Below the pieces are notes generated by a model. The model did not search any database. It was given only the letters and a program-made list of their open reading frames with translations, and had not been told where the DNA came from. Both the position numbers and the translations under genes were made by a program. Below are positions 23,770-36,600 of a DNA stretch of 64,000 nucleotides, in pieces (the first letter of the stretch is position 1; each line of letters begins with the position of its first letter). Source of the DNA: Lycorma delicatula. Its lineage: Eukaryota; Arthropoda; Insecta; Hemiptera; Fulgoridae. The stretch is from contig NC_134456.1 in assembly GCF_047948215.1 (NCBI RefSeq), positions 194,973,034 to 195,037,033 of the forward strand, written 5' to 3'.

Positions 23770-25029
23770 GGGTTTTACAATATTATTCATAGATGGTATA
23801 AACGATTTGGTCAAAATCCGTTATATGCCCACAACGGACTTTGACCGGGTTCAAACCGTAGTTAGTACTTACATGGCGCCACTGAAACGCTATATTGAAA
23901 TAAGAAAATAAATAAAATTATAAATATAATCTAACGAATGTAGTCTTACGCTCGCTTCGCTCGCTAGTCACGTTTAGTGAGCCGTGTATTAAGTTTGGTT
24001 AATTATATTTATAATTTTGTTAATTTTCTTATTTCAATATAGCGTTTCAGTGGCGCTTTCTAAGTACTAACTAACTAACCTTAAGGTCTAAACTTAACCT
24101 CAGCGTTGTGGGCATATAACAGATTTTGACCACAGTTTGAAACCACTGGCTTTATTTGTAAAGGTAAGAGTACAGGAGAACCGAATGTATCCGCAGACAA
24201 TGTTGAACGAGTAAGAGAGTCTTTTCTGCGTAGTCCTAGGAAATCTGTTGGGAAGGTTAGCCGCAAATTAACAATTCTAGTGATGTCTGTGTTGGAAATG
24301 CTTACAATTGGGTCCATATCGTTTACAGTTGCTACAAGCGCTAAAGCCTACGGATTATGGTTTGCGTGTTAGCTTCGCAAATAAAATGATGCACCGTGAA
24401 CACTTTCTTTATTGTGTCATATTCAGTGACGAATGAACATTTCATGTTAATGGAGAAGTAAACACTCATAATGTGCATACCTGGGATCAGATAATCCTCA
24501 CGAAATATTGCGGCACAAAATACTTAATGTTTTGATATGCTAACTATGGCTCTTTCCTTAACTGTAATACAAACCACAGAACGTTATTTGCCAAGAAGAT
24601 GGTGAGCCTCCTCACTGGCATAACGCTGTACGTAATCGGTTGAATGAAATCTTTCCCGACTAATGGATCGGTCGCCGGGGACTAGATCTGGGCTTGTTTG
24701 CCGTGGCCTTCATGTTTGCCCGACCTGACCCCGTGCGATTTTTTTCTATGTGGGTTTACAAAAGATAAGGTGTATATGCAAACTACCCGACTTGAGACAC
24801 AGGACTGAAGCAAGTGTCACCTCAATTACTCCAGGCTTGCTGATTAAAGTACGGGATGAACTCTTGTATCACCTGGATGTGTGCCGTGTGATGAATGGTG
24901 CTCACGTTGAACACGTATAGGAAAAACTGCTTGAGCTACTCTTTCATTTCATGTATAATTTATCAATGTAAGTAAACTTAATAAATATTGAATAACTTTA
25001 AAATCCCGGTATTCATTTTGAATCACACG
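23770..25029 (+). pseudogene. Tc/mariner transposase relic, interrupted by a MITE
   Basis: Before the insert the relic reads IHRWYKRF (to 23808). After it the reading continues FETTGFICKGKSTG, NVERVRESFLRSPRKSVGKV, YRLQLLQALKP (about 24320-24352), FSDE (first catalytic aspartate, about 24428), a QEDGEPPHWHNAVR block holding the second aspartate (about 24595-24640), and LPDLTPCDFFLCG with the third (about 24715-24755). The C-terminus is LDVCRVMNGAHVEHV followed by a stop near 24920. Several stops and frameshifts separate the blocks. Downstream, cggtattcattttgaatcaca (about 25004-25025) resembles the usual right terminal repeat, ending before TA at 25030. The left end of the element is missing. 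Confidence 0.83.
23810..24131. mobile_element. 322-bp foldback MITE inside the Tc/mariner relic
   Basis: Outer 28-bp arms (23809-23836 and 24104-24131, starting ggtcaaaatc) differ at one base. Inner 70-bp arms (23861-23930 and 24002-24071) agree at about 64 of 70 positions and carry gcgccactgaaacgctatat. The loop is 71 bp and contains cgctcgcttcgctcgc. The flanks acgatttg (23802-23809) and acagtttg (24132-24139) match at 6 of 8 bases, which suggests an 8-bp target duplication of hAT type. Coding similarity to the transposase stops exactly at the left edge and restarts at the right edge. No coding capacity. Confidence 0.85.
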
Positions 25030-25720
25030 TATTAAATCAGGTTAAATTAGCATATATAGTTACTTAGTTACAGAAAAATAATTATATAAAACTTTTATTA
25101 AGATATAATACACTCAAATTAACTGCCACGTGCGGACATAAAAGATAACTAATGGGGAAGAGCTTTTTATGGAAAAAATACGCCCAATAAAAATAGCTGT
25201 AAATAGCCATGTGTTAAATGTAATTCAAACAACGTACGGTCACAACTGAGTTCTTGCTTGTCTTCGAAGTGATTTTGAGATTCCAAGTGTCTTATTTTGT
25301 AGTAAACAATTTCTTCTTTTTTTTTCTTTTTGAAGTTATTCAAAATTTCATTTCGCAGAATCTTAAACGTTGAAAGAGAGAAAAAAGTTTTTATCATCTG
25401 TATATTTTGTGGACGCCTAACGTTTTACTAACAATTACTCAAATATGAAAAAAAAATATTTCTATTATAACGTAATAAATAAAACGTACAAAGACGTCAG
25501 GAATATTCTTAAATATGGCGGAAGTATCATTCTATAAAAATAACTACGTATAACAAACATTAAGGACAAAAATAATGTTTTAAATCATTTCTACTAACAA
25601 AATAGTAAAGAAATCATTTTAAAAAAATAATGAAATATTGTTGTTCTTAGTACCAGAAAATTAATCTGAATGGATTGTTGTTTTTGTTATGAAGGAGTGG
25701 GAGCATCAAGAGCATTGTTC
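25030..25720. other. No gene seen
   Basis: AT-rich. The 76-codon minus-strand frame at 25167-25397 contains a lysine homopolymer and no recognisable domain. Confidence 0.4.
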
Positions 25721-25724
25721 ATTA

Positions 25725-25833
25725 GCCCCGTGGAAATCGGTAGCGTATGAAAAAATATCACATCTAACCGGGATTCGAACCCAGGATCTTCGCCCGAAAT
25801 GCCGAGCCGCTACCTACTGTCATGGAGGTCGGC
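25725..25833 (-). mobile_element. SINE-B copy 1 (tRNA-derived)
   Basis: On the minus strand, gccgacctccatgacagtag (from 25833) leads through a tRNA-like arm to a perfect B box, ggttcgaatcc (complement of 25771-25781). The tail is catacgctacc. It could be mistaken for a tRNA gene, but the acceptor ends do not pair. The same head and tail order recurs at 30.66 and 31.4 kb. Confidence 0.65.
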
Positions 25834-25910
25834 TAATCTAAATGAATAGAATGAACTATAAACCAAATATGATTAATAATTTTAATCATCAGTAGAATGC
25901 GTATATTTTA

Positions 25911-25958
25911 ATCATAATATACATATACATAATATACATAATATACATAATATACATT
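25911..25958. repeat. aatatacat tandem repeat
   Basis: About four direct units of a 9-11 base motif (aatatacat) in a row. Confidence 0.8.
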
Positions 25959-26309
25959 AAATTCATTGAAACGCATGATGAAAAGAATCTGACTCAAGAA
26001 TTTACTAAGGGCTCTCATCAGTACTAATCAAACAAGATCCAATTTTTTTTAAACTTTTCTTCTCACCGAATTTTTTTTGATTTGATTTTTGAAATCTGAA
26101 GTATACTGTCAAAAAGTAGAGTATTCAAGCTTTAAGTTTTTTTTTTATTCGTCTCTCTAAGCCTCTTGGTTGCCAAGTTAAACTAGTCTGAATGTAATCA
26201 TTTTTTATCATGAAATATAAGTGTCCCTATAATTTTTTGTACTAGTGTAGTAGGTATTTAATTTTAGTTTGAAATATAAGGAATACATAATTTTTGCGTT
26301 GTTTTTAAT

Positions 26310-26425
26310 CAGCCATCGCCTTCGTAGATCGCCTGAACCCTATCAATTTTCTGTGGGCCGTCTACCGCCCCTCTGAAGGCCTACAGCGCTCACAAGGGGG
26401 CGTTACGGCCATTTTGAGAAAGAAT
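26310..26425. other. Isolated GC-rich island of unknown nature
   Basis: About 110 bases, including ctgtgggccgtctaccgcc and ctcacaagggggcgttacgg, stand out from flanks that are about 70% AT. No open frame is convincing in any direction. It may be part of an unrecognised repeat or an ancient conserved element. Confidence 0.35.
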
Positions 26426-26429
26426 GATC

Positions 26430-27069
26430 TAAAAGATCATAATAAATCAAATTTAGATCGATAACAATGGGCAATTAGTTTGGCCAATCGCAGAATAGAA
26501 TGGTGCTGATACTACAAAAATTTTCGTTCGCTATTAATTTAACAGTTTAAAACATTTTCGTTAATATAGTGGGACTTCAAAACATGAAATAAACTAATCG
26601 TATGGATTTAGAATTTAGTATCAGTTACAAACCAAATGTTACTTCATCTTATAAAAACTTCGTAATTTTTAAGTTAAAAGTTTTTTAGCGAATTTAATTC
26701 ATGCTTGTGATTTACGGTTTGTAAAAATAGAAAACAATTTTTATCAACTATATAGTTCTGATGATTTTGCTCTTTCCATTTTTTTTTTTCATTCAGCCTA
26801 TCGGAATATTATTAAATTAGAATTTAATATGAGCAGAGTGTGTTTTACATTACTCCTGGGAAAATTAAAATTTGCCCTTTTGTCGTCTTCTTTAGATAAA
26901 AATCAAATTAGCATTTATCTCACCTATATGTAGGTGTAATGTTACAAATATTTTCTTACAATAGTTTGAACCTCTACCATGTTGGAAAGTAATTAGAAGA
27001 CTTCAACAAATTTTAAAGATATTTTAATTTTTTATAAATCTATTAAAAGTAATTTTCAGTTTGATAATT

Positions 27070-27104
<35 letters not shown>

Positions 27105-28426
27105 CGAGTTTTTTCGATTATTAATTAACAAAGGTAACAATTGGTAGCTTATACAGTATATTTTAACAAATAAGTATAAGAAAATTTAAATAGGTTCTAA
27201 AATCCATCTAGAGCATAGAATGTTTTTAATTTGTATTCTCTCTCTTTAAAAGTAGACTATTTACTCATAATAAGGAATCCCCACACAATTATAAATAAAA
27301 TAACTGCTAATGTAATTGTATTTTTATTGATTATCGTATATTATTTACGAACCACTTATAATTAAATGTATTTTTTTCATAATAGAGAAAATGAAACTGG
27401 CTCATATTTCAATTGTCAAAATAACAAAATATCGATGCCGATTTCGTTATCTGGGCAATCTTAATTACAATGGAAGAAGGAGCTATTTTCTACCCATTTT
27501 ACCAGATAACGTATAATACAATGAAAACGAACAAAACAAATTTGTAAATTTAAAAAGATTAAAAAATATCCCAGAAATGTTTTTTGAAAAATGTAAAAAA
27601 GCATGCAAGGCTTAATTTAATGGAATGAATCATTTCCCTTGTTCAAACATTAATTATGTTTCTTTATTTAATTAACACATAATATAGGGTATCTAACATC
27701 AGATTTGATGGATTAATAATAGTTACGATGATTATTATTCATGGCTTATGTACACAAACGGCGTACGTAAACTGTAAAATTTACTTCACAGTAGAAGATT
27801 CAATTTTAATTCAAATTCATTTCTAGACAAAATAATTTATAACCAAAACCGATTTCAATTTAGAAAATTCTCAAGTCCTTTCACAATTAATTCAATTAAT
27901 TTTGAAAATTTTTAGTTTATACAATTCTAGAATATATTTTATTTATAATATATTTAGTTTTTATAATTAATATAAGACTTTTATAGATTTAATAATTTTT
28001 AAAAATAATATAAAGTACGGATAAGTATATTTTAGTTTTAAACTAAATTCACTTCTCGTATTATCTATGGTAAACAGCCGCAGATAATTCGATCACATTT
28101 GAAAAAGCGATCATTATATTCGAATTAAATAATTTTTTGTTTATTTCTCATTATGATTGGATTGATTTACTACATAAATTTGAAGCTTATGCGTGGGTAA
28201 AACCGTTGTGAAAAATTTTTAAATATAATAAATGCTAAGTCTGATCGGCATTCAAACTTAACACTTTGAGGATTAGAGAGGGATCCTAGTACTCCATAGT
28301 AGAAAAATACCTAACAAATGTTTATTAAGCGTCAAGGAAAAATCTTATATTTAAACTTAACTTGCATTACAAGTAAGTTTAAGAATATTAATTATTACGA
28401 ATTTTCAGTACTAAAACTTTTTTTTT
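26430..28426. other. No gene seen; AT microsatellite at 27072-27100
   Basis: AT-rich without coding potential or recognisable repeats. Confidence 0.4.
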
Positions 28427-28687
28427 TAGCCTCCAGGAATCACCGTCAGGTATTAATTCAGAGGATGATATGTATGAGTGTAAGTGAACTGTAGTCTTGT
28501 ACGGTCTCAGGTTGACCATTTCTAGATGTGCGGTAAATTGAAACCAACCACCAAAGAACACCGGTACAACACGATCTAGTATTCAAATCCGTATAGAAGT
28601 AACTGCCTTTACTAGGATTTGATCGTTGGAACTCTCGACTTCGAAATCAGCTGATTTGCGTTCACCACTAGAACAACCCGGTGGGTT
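28427..28687 (-). mobile_element. SINE-A copy 2
   Basis: Reverse-oriented copy. It ends on the plus strand with aacaacccggtgggtt (tRNA-like head) and begins with agcctccaggaatcaccgtc (SINE tail). The middle holds gaacaccggtacaacacgat. It lacks part of the head between the A box and the ctgattt word. No clean target duplication was found. Confidence 0.85.
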
Positions 28688-28689
28688 TT

Positions 28690-30650
28690 CAAAATGGTCT
28701 GTATCATCTGAACTGCATGGATAGATGATTTCCCAATACACACATGTACTAATTTGCTTTGTAATTTTAATTTACTCTACGTACTTCAACTATGAGCAAA
28801 TCGTAACGTCTTCGACCATTTCTAAAACCGATCGTCAAGACCGTGAAAGAAGACATTCCAGTACAGCACAAAAACATAATCTTACGATCCAACCCGCTAT
28901 AGAATGCTATAAAGAAATATAAACCGTAAAAACCACTTTTTCAGGTATTTATATTCTGCCGAATTAGTCCGGAATCAGATGTTCCTCATTGCATTAAGGG
29001 CTGATAACAATCGAGGTGTTACATACGGAAACTAATGTAGAATTCAAACCTGTATTCACGAAGTTTATTATGAAAAACAAAAGCAGTGAGAACGACTGTC
29101 TCAGCATATTCAAGCTTCACGTAGACGCATATATATATATATTTTTACAAGTTGAACACAAGCATTTTCTTATGTAGGACGACTCTCAATAAACCGACAA
29201 TTAATAGTTTCTGATTTTATTTCCTTTGAGAAAAGCATGTTGGACATAATCGTCATAAATTATCACTGCCTAATTGGGAAAACTTCCACTCTGAGCATGA
29301 ATCCGAAGCAGCCGGTAGTGGCTGTTACGGAGAGTACATGCAGCGTTTCTCTCTAGCTTTAGTAGCTAACCTAATTTTGGTATCCGAAAAATATCTTTAT
29401 CACTTCATCTTCTACATCTACTGACATCGACAACAATAAATTTATAACAGGCATACATGGAAGCCGTACGTAATGATAACCGGAACATTGATCGTAAGCC
29501 GGTACGTAATCAAAAATTCTTGGGCAATTTTTCATTATGTTGCAATTTTTTTCCCCTTTTTTTTTGTTTCCTCTTTTATAAACATTTATAATCAGCAAGC
29601 AATTACTACGTCTTGCTCTGCTTGATTCATAATTAGAAATAAAAACTAAGCAAAGAATCGCACGGTATGAGCAAAGCGCTGTATATACATAAAAACGATC
29701 GAAAGCGGTCGATTAGCAGCAGTTCAATCGGCACAATATTACGATTACAAATTCATCTTAATATTTTAATTGTTGTTATTTTATCATCTCTTTCAATTTT
29801 TATATAAATTTTTTAAAAAAGAAACATTTAAAAAAAAATATTGTTTTAATGTTAATTGGCATTTTATTAGATAACTAGTGAATTAATATAGATAAACTTT
29901 GACATTTCATTTTCTCTTTTTTCATTTATGCTTTTTTTAGTAGTTCTCGATAAGCAACCGTTTAAAATTGTACTACAAATTAATCAACGTAACATTAATT
30001 AAGAAGAAACTAAGACTTTGTAACTATATCCGATGATCAATTCAATGTTAATTTTGAAGTGGCTTCTATTTTTCACGAACATTAATAATTAAAATATTAT
30101 AACTATGATACGTAGAATGAAGAACAAATGAAATGAAGACAAATAATACCTGATTACGAGAAAAGAAACCTTCATAAAAATCATATCGATTGACTATCAC
30201 ATACATCCTTATGATACGCTGTAAATCAATTATTTTAAATGGGTATTATCGATTAAAGCAGTAAAGGCCTACATGGCGATGGAAAAAAAAAACGTGGATG
30301 TTATCGTAATATACATTTATCAAACAGACCGAGGGTTAAGTCGGTCAAATCCTACGCATTAATATTACTATTCTCTACCGGATTAACTCGGTCAAGGTTT
30401 AAATAAACATGTCCGATACATTAAGTCAAAATTTGGGGATCATGTAAACATGTAAGGCTTTACGAAACCAAAAAACTTAATACTTCAAGTTGCAAATAAA
30501 CGCCTATTAAAAAATTAATTCAATTCATCCATTTAATTTAGAATGCAATTTTCAAATTATTGTTTAATTATATATGTATAATTTAATTATGTATTAGATA
30601 TAATTATATTAGTTTAATTATTTATATATATATATATAAAATTAAACAGT
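28690..30650. other. No gene seen
   Basis: AT-rich. Short frames at 28725-28922 (+) and 29371-29598 (-) show no recognisable domain. A slightly GC-richer patch lies near 29280-29360. Confidence 0.4.
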
Positions 30651-30654
30651 ACAT

Positions 30655-30850
30655 CCGCTGAATGGCGGAATAGCAGCTTCTCTGTCATTCATCCGGAAAG
30701 ACCCGGGTTGGAATCCCGATCAGACACGCTGCAAATATACATAAATCATTCCCTTAATAGATCAGCGTTATAAAAGACAACCGGCCATTGAAATACCACC
30801 AAAACCTCTCAGACCTAACTCCAACATAAAGATAGGCGTAAAAATAAAAA
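30655..30850 (+). mobile_element. SINE-B copy 2
   Basis: The tRNA-like head includes cattcatccggaaagacccg and a B box, ggttggaatcc (30706-30716, one mismatch), then atcagacacgctgcaaata. The phrases atccgga, the B box and gatcag...cacgct match the minus-strand copy at 31.4 kb. Confidence 0.6.
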
Positions 30851-31394
30851 ATATATTTACATTCAAGTACTTTTAAAAGATACAAATGAATTTTAATAAT
30901 ATAAAACTTAAAAACGAAGGTGTTCAAACGAAATTAAAAATGTAAACATACATTTAATTAAATGTTTGTTAATAAGAACACATTTGTTTACATTGTGCAC
31001 TGTAGATTACAAATTAAATATCGTAATTTCATTTTCAATCGAATTAAACTTATAATACGAGAAAAAGTTTTTTCACAAATTTGTATTATGAAAACAGTTT
31101 TTCAGAACACTACGTCAATTTTCATCTGATATTTAACATAAGCAATTAACTTTGCGAAATGAACATAACTTAATTTATATACAATAAGTTATTAACCCCA
31201 GATCGTCACGCACGCTTGTTGCAATGGTTTATCGTTATAGGAAAAACACGCCACTATTTCAGCCTTTACTAATCGCCCACCCATTTTACAAAAAATTAAC
31301 TGGTTATTTTCGATGCTCAATACATTTACAATCTCATTCACTTTCGCCAGATTTATATTTTATGTTTTGATGACATTTCCACATAAGACTGAAG

Positions 31395-31515
31395 CTTGTA
31401 TATGATATGGAAATGGAATTTTGTAGTGTAAGAAGAATGCCTTGCCTGATCAGGATTCAAACCCGGAGCCTCCGGATAAAAGGCCGAGACACTATCACTG
31501 CGCTAAGGAGATCGG
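31395..31515 (-). mobile_element. SINE-B copy 3
   Basis: On the minus strand, ccgatctccttagcgcagtg (A-box region), ctcggccttttatccggagg, a B box of ggtttgaatcc (complement of 31453-31463), then tgatcaggcaaggcattctt. It is the clearest A-box copy of this family. Confidence 0.68.
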
Positions 31516-32515
31516 TATAATTATTTTGATATTTTTCACTAGGCAATATTAATTAGTAAACAATTCCTAACAACGTACCAGGAGGTAAAAAATAAGAATG
31601 AAGGTATATTTTGTTAAAAAAATAATAATTGGATAAATATATAACGATAAAAAATAAAAATTTTTAAATTCGAATAAAGAAACTAATTATAACTGTAATT
31701 TATTTATTATAACTAAGAATTCAATGTTTAAAGTAATGTTACCTAATCTAATATAAAAATATTTTGTTTTCTGTAATTGTTTTTTTTTAATTACCGAAAA
31801 ATTAATAATTTAAATGATAAAAAGTAATCTTCTATAATCAATTATAATGAATACTAAAGAAAATTAAACAAAAACTAAACAACAAGAATAAATTTAACCA
31901 TGTTAATACTATCAGACCAGTGTACCTTCATTTGCATTCAAAATTACCTGTCATGTAAAACAAACATTTTTTTATTTTTTTTGGGTGGAAAAAAGAGTAC
32001 GTAGATATGTCATTGTATGAAAATAAACATGTATTACAAACAGTAACTATGGTAAATAGAAGTGTGGATAAGTTAGTTAAAGAAATACCTACAACTATGG
32101 ATGTCGGTAACTCACGTATCATTCATCCGTGTCGGGTTCACAATACGATATGACATGACATGTGTTTATTCATCATCGACTTTCTATCACCTTTCTTTTA
32201 TTCGAAACACCAGTACAAAATGGATTAAATACACATACATAAACGGAAAAAAAAGATTAAAACCCAAGTCATATCTTTTAAGTTAAATATATATATATAA
32301 TCCGCTAGTAAAAAAGCAATTTATGTCAGTACAAATTTAACTTTTTTTTCTATTTGTGAATATAGAATAAAAACTTTTTAAGCAAACTTAGCTTAATGAA
32401 GATAATTGAATGATACTAACAATAAATAAAGATTTGAATAAAGATAACACCAAAATAAATTTTTGAAATTATACAAAAATTCTAAACAAGGTTATCTTGA
32501 ATTGCAGCTAACTAA
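31516..32515. other. No gene seen
   Basis: AT-rich. Short frames around 31928-32286 have no recognisable domain. Confidence 0.4.
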
Positions 32516-32517
32516 CC

Positions 32518-32561
32518 GAATTAAATCGTGAGATATACGTAAGTATCTCACGACTTAATTC
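32518..32561. repeat. 18-bp near-perfect hairpin
   Basis: Arms 32518-32535 (gaattaaatcgtgagata) and 32544-32561 are complementary with one mismatch; the loop is 8 bases. No terminator or gene context. Confidence 0.9.
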
Positions 32562-32619
32562 TTTATCATTATTGATTCATTACAAGAATCATTCTAAAAA
32601 AATCTAATACATAAATAAA

Positions 32620-33005
32620 TGCGAACGTTTGTTCGTTTGTTTGCAACAGCATCAAGCGGGAACCAACAAAGTTTGCTTTTAAATTTTCAGGATACATTCA
32701 TGTTATCCCAAGAAAGATGTTACGTCATAGATCGAGGCCCTAGCCCCCTTGGGGGTGAATATTAGTATTTAATATTCATTAAAGAAATAAAAAATTAATC
32801 CTTTTACTTAAAATTAATCCTTTTGACATTTCCATTAACATAGCAACAGAGATATAATAAAATAAAATTACTAACTTTTTTCTAATGGATTTCTGTAAAG
32901 TATTTAATATTAACACAACCATTAGGATATAACGAACGCGTTGGGTGTCCAGAAAGCTCCGCGACCTGGCTAGACGATCGGGCGGGCGAAGCGAGTCCTG
33001 ACACT
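32620..33005 (+). repeat. Helitron-like or unclassified repeat
   Basis: Begins near gcgaacgtttgttcgtttgt, then gcaacagcatcaagcgggaa, catagatcgaggccctagcc, and ends ggcgggcgaagcgagtcctg. This set of phrases is familiar from non-autonomous arthropod repeats whose ends read ...gcgaagcgag(t/c)cctg. The same style of end opens this window. No transposase or helicase sequence is seen, so the class is uncertain. Confidence 0.4.
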
Positions 33006-33636
33006 AACAATTTAAATATACTTACTGATTTTGACGATTGTGATCTTCTACATAAGTCAACAACTAAAGAAATATTAAGTTTGTCGTATGTTGAATATTA
33101 CAAAATTCAAACTGTCAAATTTTGGAAAAAATTACTAAAATTTGGAATCTTGGGAAAAATTCATTTTGAAAAATATTTGTTACGGAGCTGGGACTCAATG
33201 TTTTGAAAATGAGTCTCATTAATATACACAGTATAACTTTTTAAGTTATAAACGATGTTCGTTGAAAGTCTTGAAAGATTTCCCGCCTCAAAAATCCAAA
33301 TCTTTTTACGAAAAGTAAACAAGGTATCTTCGGCCTTGTGTTCAGTAATCAATAATGTAAATGGCTGACCCATTGAGGCGGTCCATTTCAGTTAACATTT
33401 AGTAATAATTAATAAAAAAAATGAAGGTATATTCTAAAAAATTATGCAAAGGATTGTTATCAAATAAAGTTCTTTTAGGTACAAGAAAGCTTGAAGTGAC
33501 GAATGATCAATAATTTAAATGAAAGAGGCAGTAAAACAATGGTTTAACAGCTTTGACACTCATGATCTCTGACAAATGTTTTACTTTGTGTAGAAAGGTA
33601 AATCTACACATTTTAAGTATCCTCTATTTTTTTTAT

Positions 33637-33689
<53 letters not shown>

Positions 33690-36600
33690 GCGCGCGCGCG
33701 CTAATAATGACAAACAATTCACACAACAATAATCTATACATTACGTAATAAAAAAATGTAAAACAGTTTCCAGTATATGTAACGAGAAACTCACTAATAA
33801 TAAAACACTAACTTATAACTGTAATTACGTATTACCACTATAGCATACGTAAAAATCTATAAGAAAAATACGTTAAAACTAAATTTAAATTTTAAAAATC
33901 CAGATAACGTCTTAAGTTCAAAATTCAACAAAACCCCTTCGAATGAACCAATAAAAGAGTACTTGACGAAAATTGATTGGAATTTCTCACACCCTCACGT
34001 ACTACGTATATCAGCCCGGATATTAGTTAAGTTTCACTCGAGGGGAAAATATCGACTAATCATTCAATATTTCAATCAAACCACTCAAGCTAATCGTCAT
34101 CTTGTAGGCCACTTTTCTTACTTTTCAATTACACACATCTATAAATCAAATGACCGATAAATTAAATTTGTAATAACTTAGAACATTTTCCACTACATAC
34201 CAACAGAAGAAAAACTTGTCGTTTAATTGAAGAAGTTTTACTCTTAGTTAAATATTAGTATAATAAATAAATCTTTAATCCTGATCGGTATATAATAATA
34301 TACCATACAGATTATGTCGTTATAAGATAAATTATATAAAAAAAATAAAAATAAATAAAAAAAGATGTATAGTTCATATTAATTATTTAAAATATTAACA
34401 CAAGGAATAATATAAATATATTAAATATAAATAATTACCACAAAGCCAAATCAAAATTCAGAAGACGTTATTGAAAATTATTTTAAACAAAAATGTACAA
34501 ATAAGCTTCATATTTTTTACAGCTGTTTTGTCAGTTTTATTCTTTACGGGTTAAGCAAATGAACTTTTATTTTATACAGTACCACTGTACTTAAATATTT
34601 CACGATATTTCTGAATATTTAACACAAATTACTACATTTTTGCAAAATATACAACAGTAAATCTACAAATTTACCGTCATACTAAATGTGGATTAGTTTC
34701 CCTTGTGTAAAGAAAAAACTAAAACGTAATTTTTTAACATGAAATTCTGCATTTTTTACAAAATTTTATAAACACAGCTTATTTACCAGATAAATTTAAT
34801 CCTTTTTCATAGAAATATAATATTAGAAGATATCAGAATATAATAAAACTTCAGTACTTATTAATCATCAAAGAACTGAAACGTTCCAAAGTTTTCCAAA
34901 CACACTAGTAGCAATAAATTTATCTTGTAAAAAAAATTAAAAATAAACCATCAAATAAAAAAAAAAAAAATTAAAATATATATGATTGCAACGATGTTTT
35001 ATTATCCAATGGCTGATTAATATTACACACTAGATTTTTTTGCTTGCGGTATTGCTTAATATAATAACACAAAGGATTATTAAACCATAAATAAAAAATC
35101 CAGTAAATAGAAAATACATTTCAATCCTACATTAGATCTGCAATTAAATGCACGTAAAAATAAATTAAAAATTAAATAAACGATAAAAAAATTCTTTTAA
35201 ACTATTTGTATCAAAGCAACTCTTAGTAAAGCGCTTCCTTAAAAGAATAAAAACAAATTAAAATTAATTAAAAAAGTTTGTGAAGTTTTAATTATATTCT
35301 CAGTCACAAAGTACACAAGAAACTATTAACATCTAATTTACATCTCTTTTTTGAAGCAACTGAAAGGAGTGAAACTGGACTCTTAAGATATGTTATTCAA
35401 ATCGGATTCAAAAGTTATTCTACACCACAATCTAGAATTTGTTTTTCTTGCATTACTAAAAATTTAACTTCAACACAAATTGCATGCAAAAAGAGATAAC
35501 TTTCAATGAATAAAAATTAGGCGCTACTGAAAACAAATTCTATTCAACGAGTGATTAGAGTTATTTTTCTAACTTTCTAATGTTACTATCCCTTTTTATA
35601 AATCACTACTTCAAAACTGATAAGAATGACAGCGTTATCTATAATGAAAGTTTATTTTCAACACAAATTTAAAAAAAAAAGAAAAGTAGTAAGTGAATTC
35701 CAAACTTCTAAATCGTTTTAAAATATCTGCAATTGTCAAGTATGTAACTTTCTCTTTAAATTATCAAAAATGTAAAAAAAAAAAAAATATATATATATAA
35801 AACAACGGAATATTATTTCGTATCATTATTCTCCTTGAAAATAAATTTTATGTTTCTGAATATCTTTAATGTTTTAGTAATTCGGTTTTATAGAAATATA
35901 TATATAACAATCCCTTCAGTTTTTCTAATGTAGTCTGTAATCTTGTCACGAGTAGATGGGTTAAGAAAGAAAATAGGTATTACTACGTCTCCGCACAAGA
36001 AATAGTTTCTCACTAATCACAACGACGGGGACAAAAAATTTTTCTCGGTAACCAGATCGTAAAACTTTGTTCCAATAAATGTTATCAGATCGGTGAGAAG
36101 TTTGTATTTATGTAATGGACATTAGATCAAATTTTAGTTTTAATATCTAGAGTGATGATTTTTACTACATTCAATAACGATTAAAACTACAACTAAAAAA
36201 ATTAAACATTCCAAAGATATAATTTTTCATTAAATTAATATAAAAACATAGAGGTCCCGAAATATTTTAGTAATAATGCATATCATAAACCATAATGTAT
36301 TTCATGTTAACTGTTACCAATTTAGAGACAAATGTGAGATAAACACAATAATTTCGTGTTTATAACACAGCTAAACACAATTACTATTCTCTAGTTATAT
36401 CCCTGCTACAGAATGTGATGAGCGAGTACTGATCGTGACTACTCAATACGAGTAATACAAGGTATTAAAGAATCGAGATCTCTAACAAAAAGAAAGTTTG
36501 TTAACTCGAATATCGCGCTATCTTTATCGGGGTGAATTTTTCATTCAACCAGGGAAAGATTGGTATCTATGCCGTCTGTATTGTCTTTATAACAGGACGG

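Noticed and set aside
24081..24317. 78-codon minus-strand frame
   Set aside because: It is antisense to the Tc/mariner relic, whose plus-strand reading has clear motifs.
25761..25833. Minus-strand tRNA gene call
   Set aside because: The B box is perfect, but the acceptor stem does not pair and the same head with the same tail recurs at two other places, so it is a SINE.
25911..25958. Short direct repeats that could suggest a CRISPR-like array
   Set aside because: The units are 9-11 bases, directly abutting and AT-only, without spacers: a simple tandem repeat in a eukaryotic genome.
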